23,439 bases of DNA from BOG-908 sp964247675 (GCA_964247675.1 CAXTVW010000043.1:1-23439), one strand, 5' to 3'; numbered from the stretch's first letter, positions 8,151-15,940 are shown. Notes: generated from the sequence alone by a model not told the origin. Made by a program: numbers and translations.

Positions 8151-8579
8151 ATGCACAACACCGACAGATCCGCCCGGGCCGCCAACCCCCAAGCTTGGCA
8201 AATACTCCGCCGCGACAAACGCTCCGCCCTAACCGTTCTCCTAGTAATCGCCGCCGGCATAGCAGCCCTCCTAGCACTGATAGCCCTCCTCCTAGGCCCA
8301 ACCCGCGTCCACGACCGCACATCCCCCCTATACTGGGCCCTACTCCTCCCCTTCGCCTGGTGGGCCGCCTCGCTGGCCGCCTACAACCCATGGGCCACCA
8401 GAACCCTACGCCCCGCCGCCGCCATCGCCGCGCTCACCACCCTAGCCGCCTTGGCCGCAGCTACCGCCACCCAACCAACCATCACCCCCTGGCTGATCGC
8501 CACCACCATCGCCATCCCCGCCGCCCTGGCCGCCGTACTCCTCTATCCAACTACCCTCCTCGCCCAACAAACCCACTAA
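8151..8579 (+). CDS. Small integral membrane protein
   Basis: A 142-residue protein with a short charged N-terminus (1-26) and about four hydrophobic segments (roughly 27-48, 59-77, 87-107 and 111-136). No family is recognised. It is unusual in using CTA leucine codons and CCTAG-containing stretches often, which is uncommon in GC-rich genomes. No clear Shine-Dalgarno precedes the ATG. It lies 53 bp after the secreted muramidase partner and 56 bp before a CPBP protease, on the same strand, so it may belong to that transcript. It could be a membrane partner of the protease or a standalone protein. Confidence 0.72.
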   Translation: MHNTDRSARAANPQAWQILRRDKRSALTVLLVIAAGIAALLALIALLLGPTRVHDRTSPLYWALLLPFAWWAASLAAYNPWATRTLRPAAAIAALTTLAALAAATATQPTITPWLIATTIAIPAALAAVLLYPTTLLAQQTH

Positions 8580-8635
8580 CACCCACCCAACCCAACCCGC
8601 TTGCCGAATCCCGCCCACCCCAGAAACATGCCCCC

Positions 8636-9493
8636 ATGAAAACGCAGTCCAGACCCAAACTCCGCGCCCTCGGCCGAGACCTCGCCGAGCTGGCCACCTT
8701 CGCCGTAGCCATGGTCCTCACCGCCCAACTCGTCGTCCTCGCCGCCGCCCAAATCCTCAACCACCAACCAGCCATCGGCTCGGCCGAAGGCGACGCCGTC
8801 GCCGCCCTGGGCGCCGCAATCAGCCTCGCCCTCTATTACGCGGTCGTGAAAATCTTCGAGCGCCGAAGCATCGTCGAGATCCCCGGCACCCGCAGGCTGG
8901 CCCAGTTCGCAACCGGCCTCCTGATCGGCGCCACCCTGTTCGCAACCGTAATAGCCATCCTTCTGGCCGCCGGTGACGCACACCTCACAGCAACCGGCGC
9001 AATCCGCCCCGCGCTCCTCGCTCTGGGCAGCGCCGCCGCAGCCGCGATCTTCGAGGAAGTGCTCTTCCGCGCCATGCTGTTCCGCCTGCTGGAGCGCAGC
9101 ACAGGCACCCCCGCGGCACTCCTCCTCTCCGCCGCCCTGTTCGCGCTGGCCCACGGCGGCAACCCCGGCGCCGCCATCATGGCCGCCCTCGCCATCTTCG
9201 CCTCCGGCCTGCTGCTAGGCGCCGCCTACGCGCTCACGCGCTCCCTATGGTTCCCCATCGGCATCCATCTCGCCTGGAACGCCACTGAGGGCGGCGTCTT
9301 CGGCGCGGACGTCTCCGGCCACGGCTTCGCCGGCCTGCTGGCCACAAGCTTCAGCGGCCCAGCCTGGATGACAGGCGGCGCCTTCGGCCCGGAAGCCGGC
9401 CTGCCGGAAATACTGCTCTGCACCGCCACTGCGCTGCTCCTGCTCGCACGCGCCAGAACCCGGCCGGCAGAACAAGCCCACGCCGCTCAGTAA
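8636..9493 (+). CDS. CPBP (CAAX-type) intramembrane metalloprotease
   Basis: A 285-residue multi-spanning membrane protein of the CPBP/Abi family. The three signature motifs are intact: E140-E141-x3-R145 (EEVLFR), F169-x3-H173 (FALAHG) and H211-x3-N215 (HLAWN). There are about seven to eight hydrophobic segments. Related proteins mature prenylated or signal-like peptides, and several act in bacteriocin self-immunity. The ATG at 8636 is chosen because it opens the first conserved stretch; the ribosome site is weak (AGAAA). It lies between two peptidoglycan-hydrolase cassettes and converges with the second one, the ends being 21 bp apart. This raises the possibility of a processing or immunity role. 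Its substrate is unknown. Confidence 0.9.
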   Translation: MKTQSRPKLRALGRDLAELATFAVAMVLTAQLVVLAAAQILNHQPAIGSAEGDAVAALGAAISLALYYAVVKIFERRSIVEIPGTRRLAQFATGLLIGATLFATVIAILLAAGDAHLTATGAIRPALLALGSAAAAAIFEEVLFRAMLFRLLERSTGTPAALLLSAALFALAHGGNPGAAIMAALAIFASGLLLGAAYALTRSLWFPIGIHLAWNATEGGVFGADVSGHGFAGLLATSFSGPAWMTGGAFGPEAGLPEILLCTATALLLLARARTRPAEQAHAAQ

Positions 9494-9514
9494 CCCAGAC
9501 CCGAACCCGCCCGG

Positions 9515-9985
9515 TCAGTGCTCTACGAAAGCCCCCGCCTGAATCATCTTGCTCGCATCGGCCGAAATCGTGGCGTCGGACGCGCAAGCCTTCGCGGACA
9601 GTGTTTTCCCGCCCTTCAGCACCACCAGCCCGCTTGTGGAATCCGGATCGTTGTGCCCGTCCGCGGAAAATGACGTCCGCACCGTCTTGTCGAACACCAC
9701 GTAGCTGTAAGCCCCGTTCGCAAACGAGATCTGCGTCTCCCCCCCACCCGAAAACATGCGCTCGGCAAAAACCAGCGCCTGGGAAGACATCTCCACCTTC
9801 CCGGGAACGCCATAATAATACGTGGCCTTGCCCCCCTCGCCGCAGATCGAGACAACCTTGTGCCCGACAGCACAGCTGAACAGCGCCGTCGCCCCAGCGT
9901 CGCACATCGAAGGTACGGCCGGCGCCGCCATCGCCCCCGAAGCCCCCACCAGCCCCAGCACCGCCACCAGCCCCACCCGCCTCAT
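9515..9985 (-). CDS. Secreted cysteine-containing protein, putative partner or immunity protein of the GH19 hydrolase
   Basis: A 156-residue protein with a signal peptide (positive MRR, hydrophobic core, cleavage near GAMA-APA, residue 20). The mature part has four cysteines (28, 38, 48, 134) in the pattern LFSC, then SICG, followed by YYYG and a beta-rich stretch. Such small periplasmic proteins often accompany lytic enzymes, but no characterised family is recognised. Its ATG overlaps the stop of the LysM-GH19 gene by four bases (ATGA), so translational coupling is likely. This repeats the architecture of the muramidase pair at 6353-8097. Inferred role: protects the producer from the GH19 enzyme. 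The alternative is an unrelated secreted protein. Confidence 0.8.
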   Translation of the reverse strand: MRRVGLVAVLGLVGASGAMAAPAVPSMCDAGATALFSCAVGHKVVSICGEGGKATYYYGVPGKVEMSSQALVFAERMFSGGGETQISFANGAYSYVVFDKTVRTSFSADGHNDPDSTSGLVVLKGGKTLSAKACASDATISADASKMIQAGAFVEH

Positions 9986-10917
9986 TGCGCAGGCGTAAGC
10001 CCAAACGTCGTCACCGCCCGTCCATAAGCCGACCATCGCGCCTCGCTCCCGTTCATCCCGCCATTGACGGTCTGTGTTATCCCATCGAACGCGCCATGCC
10101 CCAGCACGGTCGCACTGCGCGGGTTCAATCCGTTGCTGGACCAGAACCGCGCCGCCGTGTCGGACGCCGTGTTGGGCTCCGCCAGCGCCTCTGGCCGGTT
10201 CTCGAACCCCGCCGCCCGGTAATTGCTCCGCCCCGTCACCTGCATCAGCCCGCGCCCGCGGAACCGGTAGCCATCCCCGCTCGCCTCGTCCCCATTGCCC
10301 AGCCTGTTGGCATACACGTGGTTGGCCAAGGCCTCGGGGTTGTGCGCGTAGGGCTGTGCCGAGGCCACCGTGGGAAACCGCCGCGGCCAGACCGCATGCA
10401 GCCGCTCCGCGGAGTAGTTCAGGTTCTCCTCGGTGTTGTGCAGATCCCCGCTCTCCACACTGATCTGCGCCAGGAACGCCGCCCGCCGCTCCGGCGTGTC
10501 TATGCCGTTGGCAGCCATCGCCGTGTTCAGCGGTGCCGCGAACGTGCCAGCCTGCGTCACCGCACGCGGCATGATCGCGCGCAGCTGCGCTTCCGTCACG
10601 CTGCCCGCCGCCCCCGCCTGTCCCGCGCCAGGCTGTCCCGCACCAGGCTGGCCCGCGCCAGGTTGCCCCGCCCCCGGCTGCCCCGCGCCGGGCGCCGGCG
10701 CCGCACCCGGGTGCCCCGCAGGCGCACCGCCCTGCCCAGGCACGTGCGGCGCCCCCGGATGCCCGCTTGCGTGCCCAGGCAGACGCAGATGCTGCCCAAC
10801 CTTCAGCGCGTTCGGGTTGGCCATCCCGTTCAGCTTCGCAATGGCCTGCCACGTGGTCCTGTAATGATGCGCGATGACGGAAAGCGTCTCACCCGGGCGG
10901 ACAGTGTGCGTGTGCAT
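9982..10917 (-). CDS. LysM domain-containing GH19 (chitinase-like) peptidoglycan hydrolase
   Basis: A 311-residue protein. Residues 1-47 are one LysM module (HTVRPGETLSVIAHHY to VGQHLRLPG). Residues 48-105 are a Gly/Pro/Ala linker with a GAGQP pentapeptide repeat. Residues about 107-311 form a GH19 lysozyme/chitinase-like domain, with candidate catalytic acids E155 (AQISVESGDL) and E211 (GNGDEASGDGYRFRGRGLMQVTGR). Phage endolysins and some type VI effectors share this fold. There is no signal peptide. ATG 10917 has GGAAGG about 7 bases upstream; an extension to 10965 lacks a site. The next gene overlaps by ATGA. It probably cleaves peptidoglycan, tethered by LysM. Confidence 0.9.
   Translation of the reverse strand: MHTHTVRPGETLSVIAHHYRTTWQAIAKLNGMANPNALKVGQHLRLPGHASGHPGAPHVPGQGGAPAGHPGAAPAPGAGQPGAGQPGAGQPGAGQPGAGQAGAAGSVTEAQLRAIMPRAVTQAGTFAAPLNTAMAANGIDTPERRAAFLAQISVESGDLHNTEENLNYSAERLHAVWPRRFPTVASAQPYAHNPEALANHVYANRLGNGDEASGDGYRFRGRGLMQVTGRSNYRAAGFENRPEALAEPNTASDTAARFWSSNGLNPRSATVLGHGAFDGITQTVNGGMNGSEARWSAYGRAVTTFGLTPAQ
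10600..10690 (-). repeat. In-frame 15-bp tandem repeat coding GAGQP units
   Basis: Inside the LysM-GH19 gene a 15-base unit coding Gly-Ala-Gly-Gln-Pro recurs about five times (residues 77-104), ending in the variant GAGQAGAAG. The units differ mainly at synonymous third positions, so the array is not freshly expanded. It forms a flexible linker between the LysM and catalytic domains. Confidence 0.8.
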
Positions 10918-11018
10918 GGCAATCCTTCCGTTTTCGCAACGCAGCGCGCCCCGGCCCGGTTGCAACCGGTCAGCCGCCCCGCTTGCGCATCAAACCACCA
11001 TCGCATCCCCGAAACAAC

Positions 11019-11048
11019 TTGCCACTGAACCCACAGTGTTCCTACTAT
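11019..11048 (+). promoter_or_regulatory. Putative sigma-70-type promoter, possibly for a leaderless mRNA
   Basis: TTGCCA (11019-11024) and TACTAT (11043-11048) are separated by 18 bases. The expected transcription start, about 7 bases after the -10, is 11055-11059, at or next to the ATG at 11059. No Shine-Dalgarno precedes that ATG. Both observations suit leaderless translation. Confidence 0.5.
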
Positions 11049-11058
11049 GTTCTCACCA

Positions 11059-11664
11059 ATGAACGCCTACACCCAACCTCAGCCGCCGCGCCACCAGCCG
11101 TCGGAGACAGCCGCGCAGCACATGCGCATGCTCTGCCGCCTGGCCGAGCTCGGCATGTCGCTCGCCGAAATCGCCGCCGAGGACGCCGCAGCCGCGGATC
11201 CCACCTCCGAGCCCGCACCCCAGCCGCACCCTCCTGCCGAGCGCCCCCGCACCCCCACGCGGCCGGAGCACATTCTCGCCTTCACCCGCGTCTCCCGCAT
11301 CGTCACCGCTGCCATCTCCCTGCACGCGGCGCTCGAAGCCGGCCCCAAACCCGCTTTGCGCACCCGCTCCACCGCCGAGGAGGAGCCAGAGACGGACTAC
11401 CGCGCCCAATTCCTCGAGGAAGCCTTTGCCGAGGTAGGCCAGCTCAACCCCCACCTCCAGATCAGCCAACAGGACGCCAGCCGGGCCCTCGCCGCCCGCC
11501 TGGCCGCGCCGGAGCACGGGGAACACGGCTTCGCCACGCTCGCCGCCCTGTTCGCCCAGGTCGCCGCGGATATCGGCCTCCCGCCGCACCTGCAGCCCGG
11601 CCCCGTCTACGCCAACCTGTTCGAAAAACTCGCCCAGGAACTCCCCCCGGAACCCCCCGACTGA
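11059..11664 (+). CDS. Hypothetical protein, Ala/Pro/Glu-rich
   Basis: A 201-residue protein of no recognised family. Residues about 20-45 (MRMLCRLAELGMSLAEIAAEDA) form an amphipathic helical segment resembling a helix-turn-helix-like stretch. A proline-rich spacer (about 50-75) follows, and then a mostly helical acidic C-terminal half. No signal peptide or membrane segment is seen. An in-frame ATG at 11047 would sit on the -10 box of the only plausible promoter, so 11059 is preferred. It is divergent from the LysM-GH19 gene. I considered a DNA-related role because of the short helical segment, but there is too little to assign it. Coding is supported by strong third-position C bias over the full length. 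Confidence 0.68.
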   Translation: MNAYTQPQPPRHQPSETAAQHMRMLCRLAELGMSLAEIAAEDAAAADPTSEPAPQPHPPAERPRTPTRPEHILAFTRVSRIVTAAISLHAALEAGPKPALRTRSTAEEEPETDYRAQFLEEAFAEVGQLNPHLQISQQDASRALAARLAAPEHGEHGFATLAALFAQVAADIGLPPHLQPGPVYANLFEKLAQELPPEPPD

Positions 11665-11698
11665 CCCCCGCCCCAAGGATCATGCTACCCACCCAGGC

Positions 11699-12970
11699 AT
11701 GCTCACCCCGCACGCCCCCAGCTACTACGCCGCCACCGCAAACCCATCCCCACCCCGCCCCCCGCTCCAGGGCGAGGCGCGCACCGACGTCTGCATCATA
11801 GGCGCCGGCTTCACCGGCATCTCCGCCGGCCTGCACCTCGCCGAACAAGGCGCCCGCGTAACGGTCCTGGAATCCGCCCAGGTAGGCTGGGGCGCCTCAG
11901 GCCGCAACGGCGGCCAGATCGTCAACGGCTACAGCCGGGAACTGGACGTGATCGCCCGCCGCTACGGCGAAGAAGCCGCCGAAAACCTGGGCAGCATGGC
12001 CCTCGAAGGCGGCCAGATCATCCGGGACCGCGTAGCCAAATACCAGATCGACTGCGCGCTCACTCCAGGCAACGCCATAGCCGCCTTCACCCACCGCCAG
12101 CTCCGCAGCCTGGAACACGCCAAGAAAACCTGGGAAAAACACGGCCACCACACCCTGCAGATCACCGACAAACCCGGCCTCGCCAAATACGTGACCACCA
12201 CCCGCTACCAAGGCGCCCTGCTCGACCCCCTGGGCGGCCACGTCCACCCCCTGAACCTGGTCCTGGGCGAAGCCGCCGCCCTGGAATCCCTCGGCGGCAC
12301 CATCCACGAACACTCCCCCGCCACCGCCCTCACCGCCCACACCGTCAAAACCGCGACGGGCGAAATCCACGCCACCCACATCCTGGTCTGCGGCAACGCC
12401 TACCTCTCCCCCCTGCTGCACCCCGAAATCGCCAACAAGATCATGCCCGTCAGCAGTCAGATCCTCGCAACCGTTCCCCTGAACCCGGACCGCCTGGCCG
12501 CCCTCCTCCCCGCCAACTACTGCATAGAGGACGCCAACTACTTCCTGGACTATTACCGCCGCACCCCGGACCACCGCCTGCTCTACGGCGGCGGCACCGT
12601 CTACGGCGGCCGAGACCCCGCCAGCATCGAGGCCAAACTCCGCCCCCTGATGCTGAAAACCTTCCCCAGCCTGACGGACGTCCGCACCGCCTACACCTGG
12701 AGCGGCAACTTCGCCCTGACCCTTCCCCGCATCCCCCACATAGGCCGCCTCACCCCCACCACCCTCTTCAGCCACGGCGATTCCGGCCACGGCGTCACCA
12801 CCACCCACCTCCTCGGCCGCCTCCTTGCCGAAGCCACGCTCGGCCACCCCGCCCGGTTCGACGCCTTCGCCCGCCTTCCCTACATCCCCTTCCCAGGCGG
12901 CCGGGCCCTCCGCCTCCCCCTCACGATCGCCGGCTCCTGGTACTACCGCGCCCTGGACCGCCTGGCTTAA
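11699..12970 (+). CDS. puuB: FAD-dependent oxidoreductase, gamma-glutamylputrescine oxidase-like
   Basis: A 423-residue DAO-family flavoprotein. The N-terminal SYYAATAN resembles the conserved start of PuuB/OrdL-type enzymes. The dinucleotide-binding motif GAGFTG (35-40) follows with E58 at the end of the second strand, then GASGRNGGQ (65-73), a flavin-contacting motif. Near the C-terminus GDSGHGVTTTHLLGRLLAE closes the FAD site. In the Puu pathway it oxidises gamma-glutamylputrescine to an aldehyde, releasing ammonia and hydrogen peroxide. Its likely partners puuD and puuA lie about 6 kb upstream on the same strand, separated by the hydrolase island. No good ribosome site precedes the ATG. 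Another secondary or primary amine could be the substrate. Confidence 0.88.
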   Translation: MLTPHAPSYYAATANPSPPRPPLQGEARTDVCIIGAGFTGISAGLHLAEQGARVTVLESAQVGWGASGRNGGQIVNGYSRELDVIARRYGEEAAENLGSMALEGGQIIRDRVAKYQIDCALTPGNAIAAFTHRQLRSLEHAKKTWEKHGHHTLQITDKPGLAKYVTTTRYQGALLDPLGGHVHPLNLVLGEAAALESLGGTIHEHSPATALTAHTVKTATGEIHATHILVCGNAYLSPLLHPEIANKIMPVSSQILATVPLNPDRLAALLPANYCIEDANYFLDYYRRTPDHRLLYGGGTVYGGRDPASIEAKLRPLMLKTFPSLTDVRTAYTWSGNFALTLPRIPHIGRLTPTTLFSHGDSGHGVTTTHLLGRLLAEATLGHPARFDAFARLPYIPFPGGRALRLPLTIAGSWYYRALDRLA

Positions 12971-13020
12971 GTATGTCTCAACCTCCCCCACCTGCTACAA
13001 TCACCCCGTTCCGTTCCCCG

Positions 13021-14448
13021 ATGGTGCTCCGAATGTTGTCCTGGCTAGGCCTCCGCAAACCCAAGCCCGCCCCCACCCCCGAACTGACCCAGCAACACCC
13101 CAATCCCGCCTCCGCCGAGCCGCACCCGCCAGAGCCGACGCACGAGCTAGGCCCCGAGCCCGCCGCCTCGCAGCCAGATCCCGCCGCACACCACGGCGCC
13201 GCCGAACCAAACACCCCAGCCCCGCCAGGCGCCGACACGATCCGCACCCAGCTCGAAGGCCGCATCGCCGAGGCCCGCTTCGCCGAAGCCGAAACGCTCT
13301 TCGCCCAGCTCCCGCCGGACCTCGACCAGGATTGGTACGTCCGCGCCGGCCTGACATTGGCCCGCCGCCGCGCCGACCACCCGCAAACCCTCGCTTACGC
13401 CACCCGCCTGCAAGCCTCCCCCTCCTCGGCTTCGCCTTTGGCCTACTCTGCCGCCAGCCAAGCCTCGCGCGCCCTCGGCCGCCCACAGGAGGCGCTGGCC
13501 GTCGCCGAAGCCGGCCTGAACCGTTTCCCCAAAGCCGTGGGCCTTCTCCAGGAAGCCGCGCAAGCCGCCGAGGCCGCCGGCAACACGGACCGTGCCTACA
13601 CCGCCCTGGCCGCCTTGCGCGCCGCCCAGCCAAAATCCGCCGAGGGCCACATCCGCGCCGTCCAGCTCAGCATCCGCAAGCGGCAGCCCGAAATCACCCG
13701 CACCCTCCTCGAAGAAGGCCTGGCCGCCTTCCCGAACGACCGCAACCTCCGTCATGCCGCCGCCCGCCGCGCCGTCGGCCACCAGTCATGGTCCGAAGCC
13801 GCCGCGCACTGGACGGTGCTGACCGCCCGCTTCCCCGACGACGCGCCGCTGGCCCTGGAAGCCGCCGTGTCCCTCATCGGCCCCCGCCCTGGCCGCCCCG
13901 AGCGCCTGCCCCAGGTGTTCGCCCAGTTAGCCGCTCTCCGGCAGCGCTTCCCCGATTTCGCCCCCGCCTATGCCGCCGAAATCACCGCCCTGCGCGAAGC
14001 CGGCCGTTTCGACGAAGCGGAGGCAAAAGGCCAGCCCTGGCGGCAGCGTTTCCCCGTAAGCCAGGATCTCGCGATCGCCTGCGCCCGCGTGGCGGAAGAG
14101 CAAGGGCGGCCTGGCGAGGCCGCCGCGATGCTGGAGGCGGCCCGCGCCCACACCGCCCCGAACCCGCTCCTGGAAGCCGCCTACATCCGCAGCCTGAGCC
14201 TGGCCGGCGAAGACGAAGCGGCCGAGCACGCCGCCGACGCCGCCCTGGCCCGCTTCCCGCAGGACATACGCATCGCCAAGCAGCACGTGGCGCTAGCCGC
14301 TCACCGCGGCGACCGCGCCGATGCCGCTGCCCGAGCCAGCCGCCTGGCCCGCCAGTTCCCCCGCAACGCGGCACTCGCCCAGTTGGCCCGCAGCCAGCAG
14401 ACATCCCACGGAGCCGAAGACCAGGACAAGACCGCCCACGCGCCTTGA
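13021..14448 (+). CDS. Tetratricopeptide repeat protein
   Basis: A 475-residue protein. After a short basic and hydrophobic N-terminus (VLRMLSWLGLRKPKP) comes a Pro/Glu/Ala-rich spacer to about residue 75. At least nine helical hairpins with TPR-like A/G/Y/A/P spacing run through the rest, for example GRPQEALAVAEAGLNRFPKAV and GDRADAAARASRLARQFPRN. TPR arrays bind protein partners, but none can be named. An in-frame ATG at 12973, two bases after the puuB stop, would add 16 residues. I prefer 13021 because TACAAT (12996-13001) looks like a -10 box just ahead of it, although no good -35 is seen. If 12973 is used, the gene would be coupled to puuB. Confidence 0.85.
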   Translation: MVLRMLSWLGLRKPKPAPTPELTQQHPNPASAEPHPPEPTHELGPEPAASQPDPAAHHGAAEPNTPAPPGADTIRTQLEGRIAEARFAEAETLFAQLPPDLDQDWYVRAGLTLARRRADHPQTLAYATRLQASPSSASPLAYSAASQASRALGRPQEALAVAEAGLNRFPKAVGLLQEAAQAAEAAGNTDRAYTALAALRAAQPKSAEGHIRAVQLSIRKRQPEITRTLLEEGLAAFPNDRNLRHAAARRAVGHQSWSEAAAHWTVLTARFPDDAPLALEAAVSLIGPRPGRPERLPQVFAQLAALRQRFPDFAPAYAAEITALREAGRFDEAEAKGQPWRQRFPVSQDLAIACARVAEEQGRPGEAAAMLEAARAHTAPNPLLEAAYIRSLSLAGEDEAAEHAADAALARFPQDIRIAKQHVALAAHRGDRADAAARASRLARQFPRNAALAQLARSQQTSHGAEDQDKTAHAP

Positions 14449-14488
14449 GGGAGAACGACAGAAAAGGCCTTGTCCGATCAGAAGGCCC

Positions 14489-14884
14489 CTACTCGACCTC
14501 AGCTTCCGCAAAACTGTCCGCAACAAATCCACGCCGTTCAGCGAGGCTTTTCCGATCCATCATGAAATCGTCCGCGGGCGGCTCTTGCGCCGGCGGCGGC
14601 GCCGGGCGGGCGTTTCGGTCATGGTTCAGCCTCGCCTTCTCCGCGCGGAACGTAAGCTGGCGCAATATGTCGATCAGCGCGTCATGCGCCTCCACCGTCA
14701 TCCGATCCAGGCTCTGGCCAGTGTTCGGCACGCCCACCACCAGCTCGGCCACCGGCAGCATGGAGTTGGTCACGGCAAAGGTGAACTGCGCGCCGCCATG
14801 CGTGGGCAGGTCCATGCGCGCCAGCACGGTGTTGTAGTTGTTGAGCCCGTCGCGGGGCACCAGGCGATCCTCGATCTCGGCCAT
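14489..14884 (-). CDS. Hypothetical protein
   Basis: A 131-residue protein with no recognised family. Residues 1-65 look like an alpha/beta core (LNNYNTVLARMDLPTHGGAQFTFAVTNSM). A helical charged segment follows (MTVEAHDALIDILRQLTFRAEKARLNH), then a Pro-rich, probably disordered tail. No signal peptide or membrane segment is seen. The ATG at 14884 has GGAG 11 bases upstream; an in-frame ATG at 14893 lies only 2-3 bases from the same GGAG and is too close. It is convergent with the TPR gene, with a 40-bp gap, and about 90 bp downstream of the SDR gene on the same strand, so it may be co-transcribed with that gene. Confidence 0.7.
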   Translation of the reverse strand: MAEIEDRLVPRDGLNNYNTVLARMDLPTHGGAQFTFAVTNSMLPVAELVVGVPNTGQSLDRMTVEAHDALIDILRQLTFRAEKARLNHDRNARPAPPPAQEPPADDFMMDRKSLAERRGFVADSFAEAEVE

Positions 14885-14973
14885 TACCCTCATTTCTCCG
14901 CACGCGTTTCCGCCACTACTATGCCATTACGAAAACGCATCCAACAGCCGTGTGCCGGGCGGCGCGTGTTTTC

Positions 14974-15900
14974 TCAGGCAAGCGGCGTGTATGTCACGCC
15001 CGTGAGCTGTTCGGACACCGTCCAGAGCCGCTCCCACACTTCCCTGTCCAGGGCCTGCGGCGAGATCTGCGCCAGAGCCGGCGCCCCGCGCACCTCCAGC
15101 AGCCCGTTCGGACCCCAATACTGCCCGCCCACCACGTCCGGCATGGTGGCCGCATACAGCCCCGGCAGTGCCCCGCGCGGCGCACTCTGCCCCAGCACGC
15201 CGATGCCCAGGTTGATCACCCGCGCAGCCGCGCCCGGCATCCCGGTGGACGCGATGAAATTGGTGGTGGACACGCCGGGATGCGCCGCCACGCTGACCAG
15301 GCGCGAGCCGGCCAGCCGGGCACGGCGGTCCAGCTCCAGCGCGAAGATCAGGTCCGCCAGCTTGGACTGCCCGTAGGCGACACGCCCGTTATACGGCCGC
15401 TCGGTCTGCAGATCGTCAAAATTGATCTGCCCGCGCCGGTGCGCGATGCTCGCGATCGCCACCACACGCGGGCTCGGCGCGCGCAGCAGCGCCGGGATCA
15501 GCCGCCCCGTCAGCGCGAACGGCCCCAGGTAGTTGGTGGCGAACTGCCGCTCGAACCCGTCCACACTGACCGCGCGCTGGGACTGCAGCCCCAGCCCCGC
15601 ATTGTTGATCAGGATGTCCAGCCGCGGCAGCGTGTCCGACGCGCGCTCGGCAAACTCGCGTATCGAGGCCAGGCTCGCCACGTCCAGCGCCATCACTGTC
15701 AGCTTCGCCTCGGGATGCGCGCCGCGTATGCGCGCGGCGCACGCGTTACCGCGCGCCGTGTCGCGCACCGCCATCACCACCTCGGCGCCGTGCGCGGCCA
15801 GTTGCAACGCGGCTTCGTAGCCGATGCCGTTCGTGGCGCCTGTCACGGCGGCAATCTTTCCGGCCAAGGAGGGAATACGATCGGCGGTCCAGGCGGTCAT
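14974..15900 (-). CDS. SDR family oxidoreductase (retinol dehydrogenase-like)
   Basis: A 308-residue short-chain dehydrogenase/reductase. It has the cofactor glycine motif TGATNGIG (20-27), with R46 in AVRDTARG favouring NADP(H). NNAG is at 99-102, the catalytic serine at about S151, and Y176-x3-K180 (YGQSK). The 300-residue length and the motif NYLGPFALTGRLIPALL resemble the retinol-dehydrogenase/WW-oxidoreductase-like branch common in bacteria. The substrate cannot be told. The ATG at 15900 has AGGAAG about 9 bases upstream. It is downstream of pyrC on the same strand, with an AT-rich repeat copy in the gap of about 85 bp, so it is probably transcribed separately. Confidence 0.92.
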   Translation of the reverse strand: MTAWTADRIPSLAGKIAAVTGATNGIGYEAALQLAAHGAEVVMAVRDTARGNACAARIRGAHPEAKLTVMALDVASLASIREFAERASDTLPRLDILINNAGLGLQSQRAVSVDGFERQFATNYLGPFALTGRLIPALLRAPSPRVVAIASIAHRRGQINFDDLQTERPYNGRVAYGQSKLADLIFALELDRRARLAGSRLVSVAAHPGVSTTNFIASTGMPGAAARVINLGIGVLGQSAPRGALPGLYAATMPDVVGGQYWGPNGLLEVRGAPALAQISPQALDREVWERLWTVSEQLTGVTYTPLA

Positions 15901-15940
15901 GGCTCGTGCTTCCTCTTTGGTGCGCGCGGTTTAGCACGAA

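Noticed and set aside
10433..10864. Plus-strand frame rich in PAPGCPAPG repeats
   Set aside because: It is the antisense of the GAGQP linker of the LysM-GH19 gene; the repeat explains its length.
6353..10917. Prophage remnant explanation for the two lytic enzymes
   Set aside because: No holin, spanin, integrase, tail or capsid gene is visible, and each enzyme is paired with a secreted protein. It is not excluded beyond the window.
12825..14837. A 670-codon open frame on the plus strand overlapping puuB and the TPR gene
   Set aside because: It is extremely Arg/Pro-rich, has no domain, and is the frame-shifted shadow of the TPR gene, whose repeats are clear.
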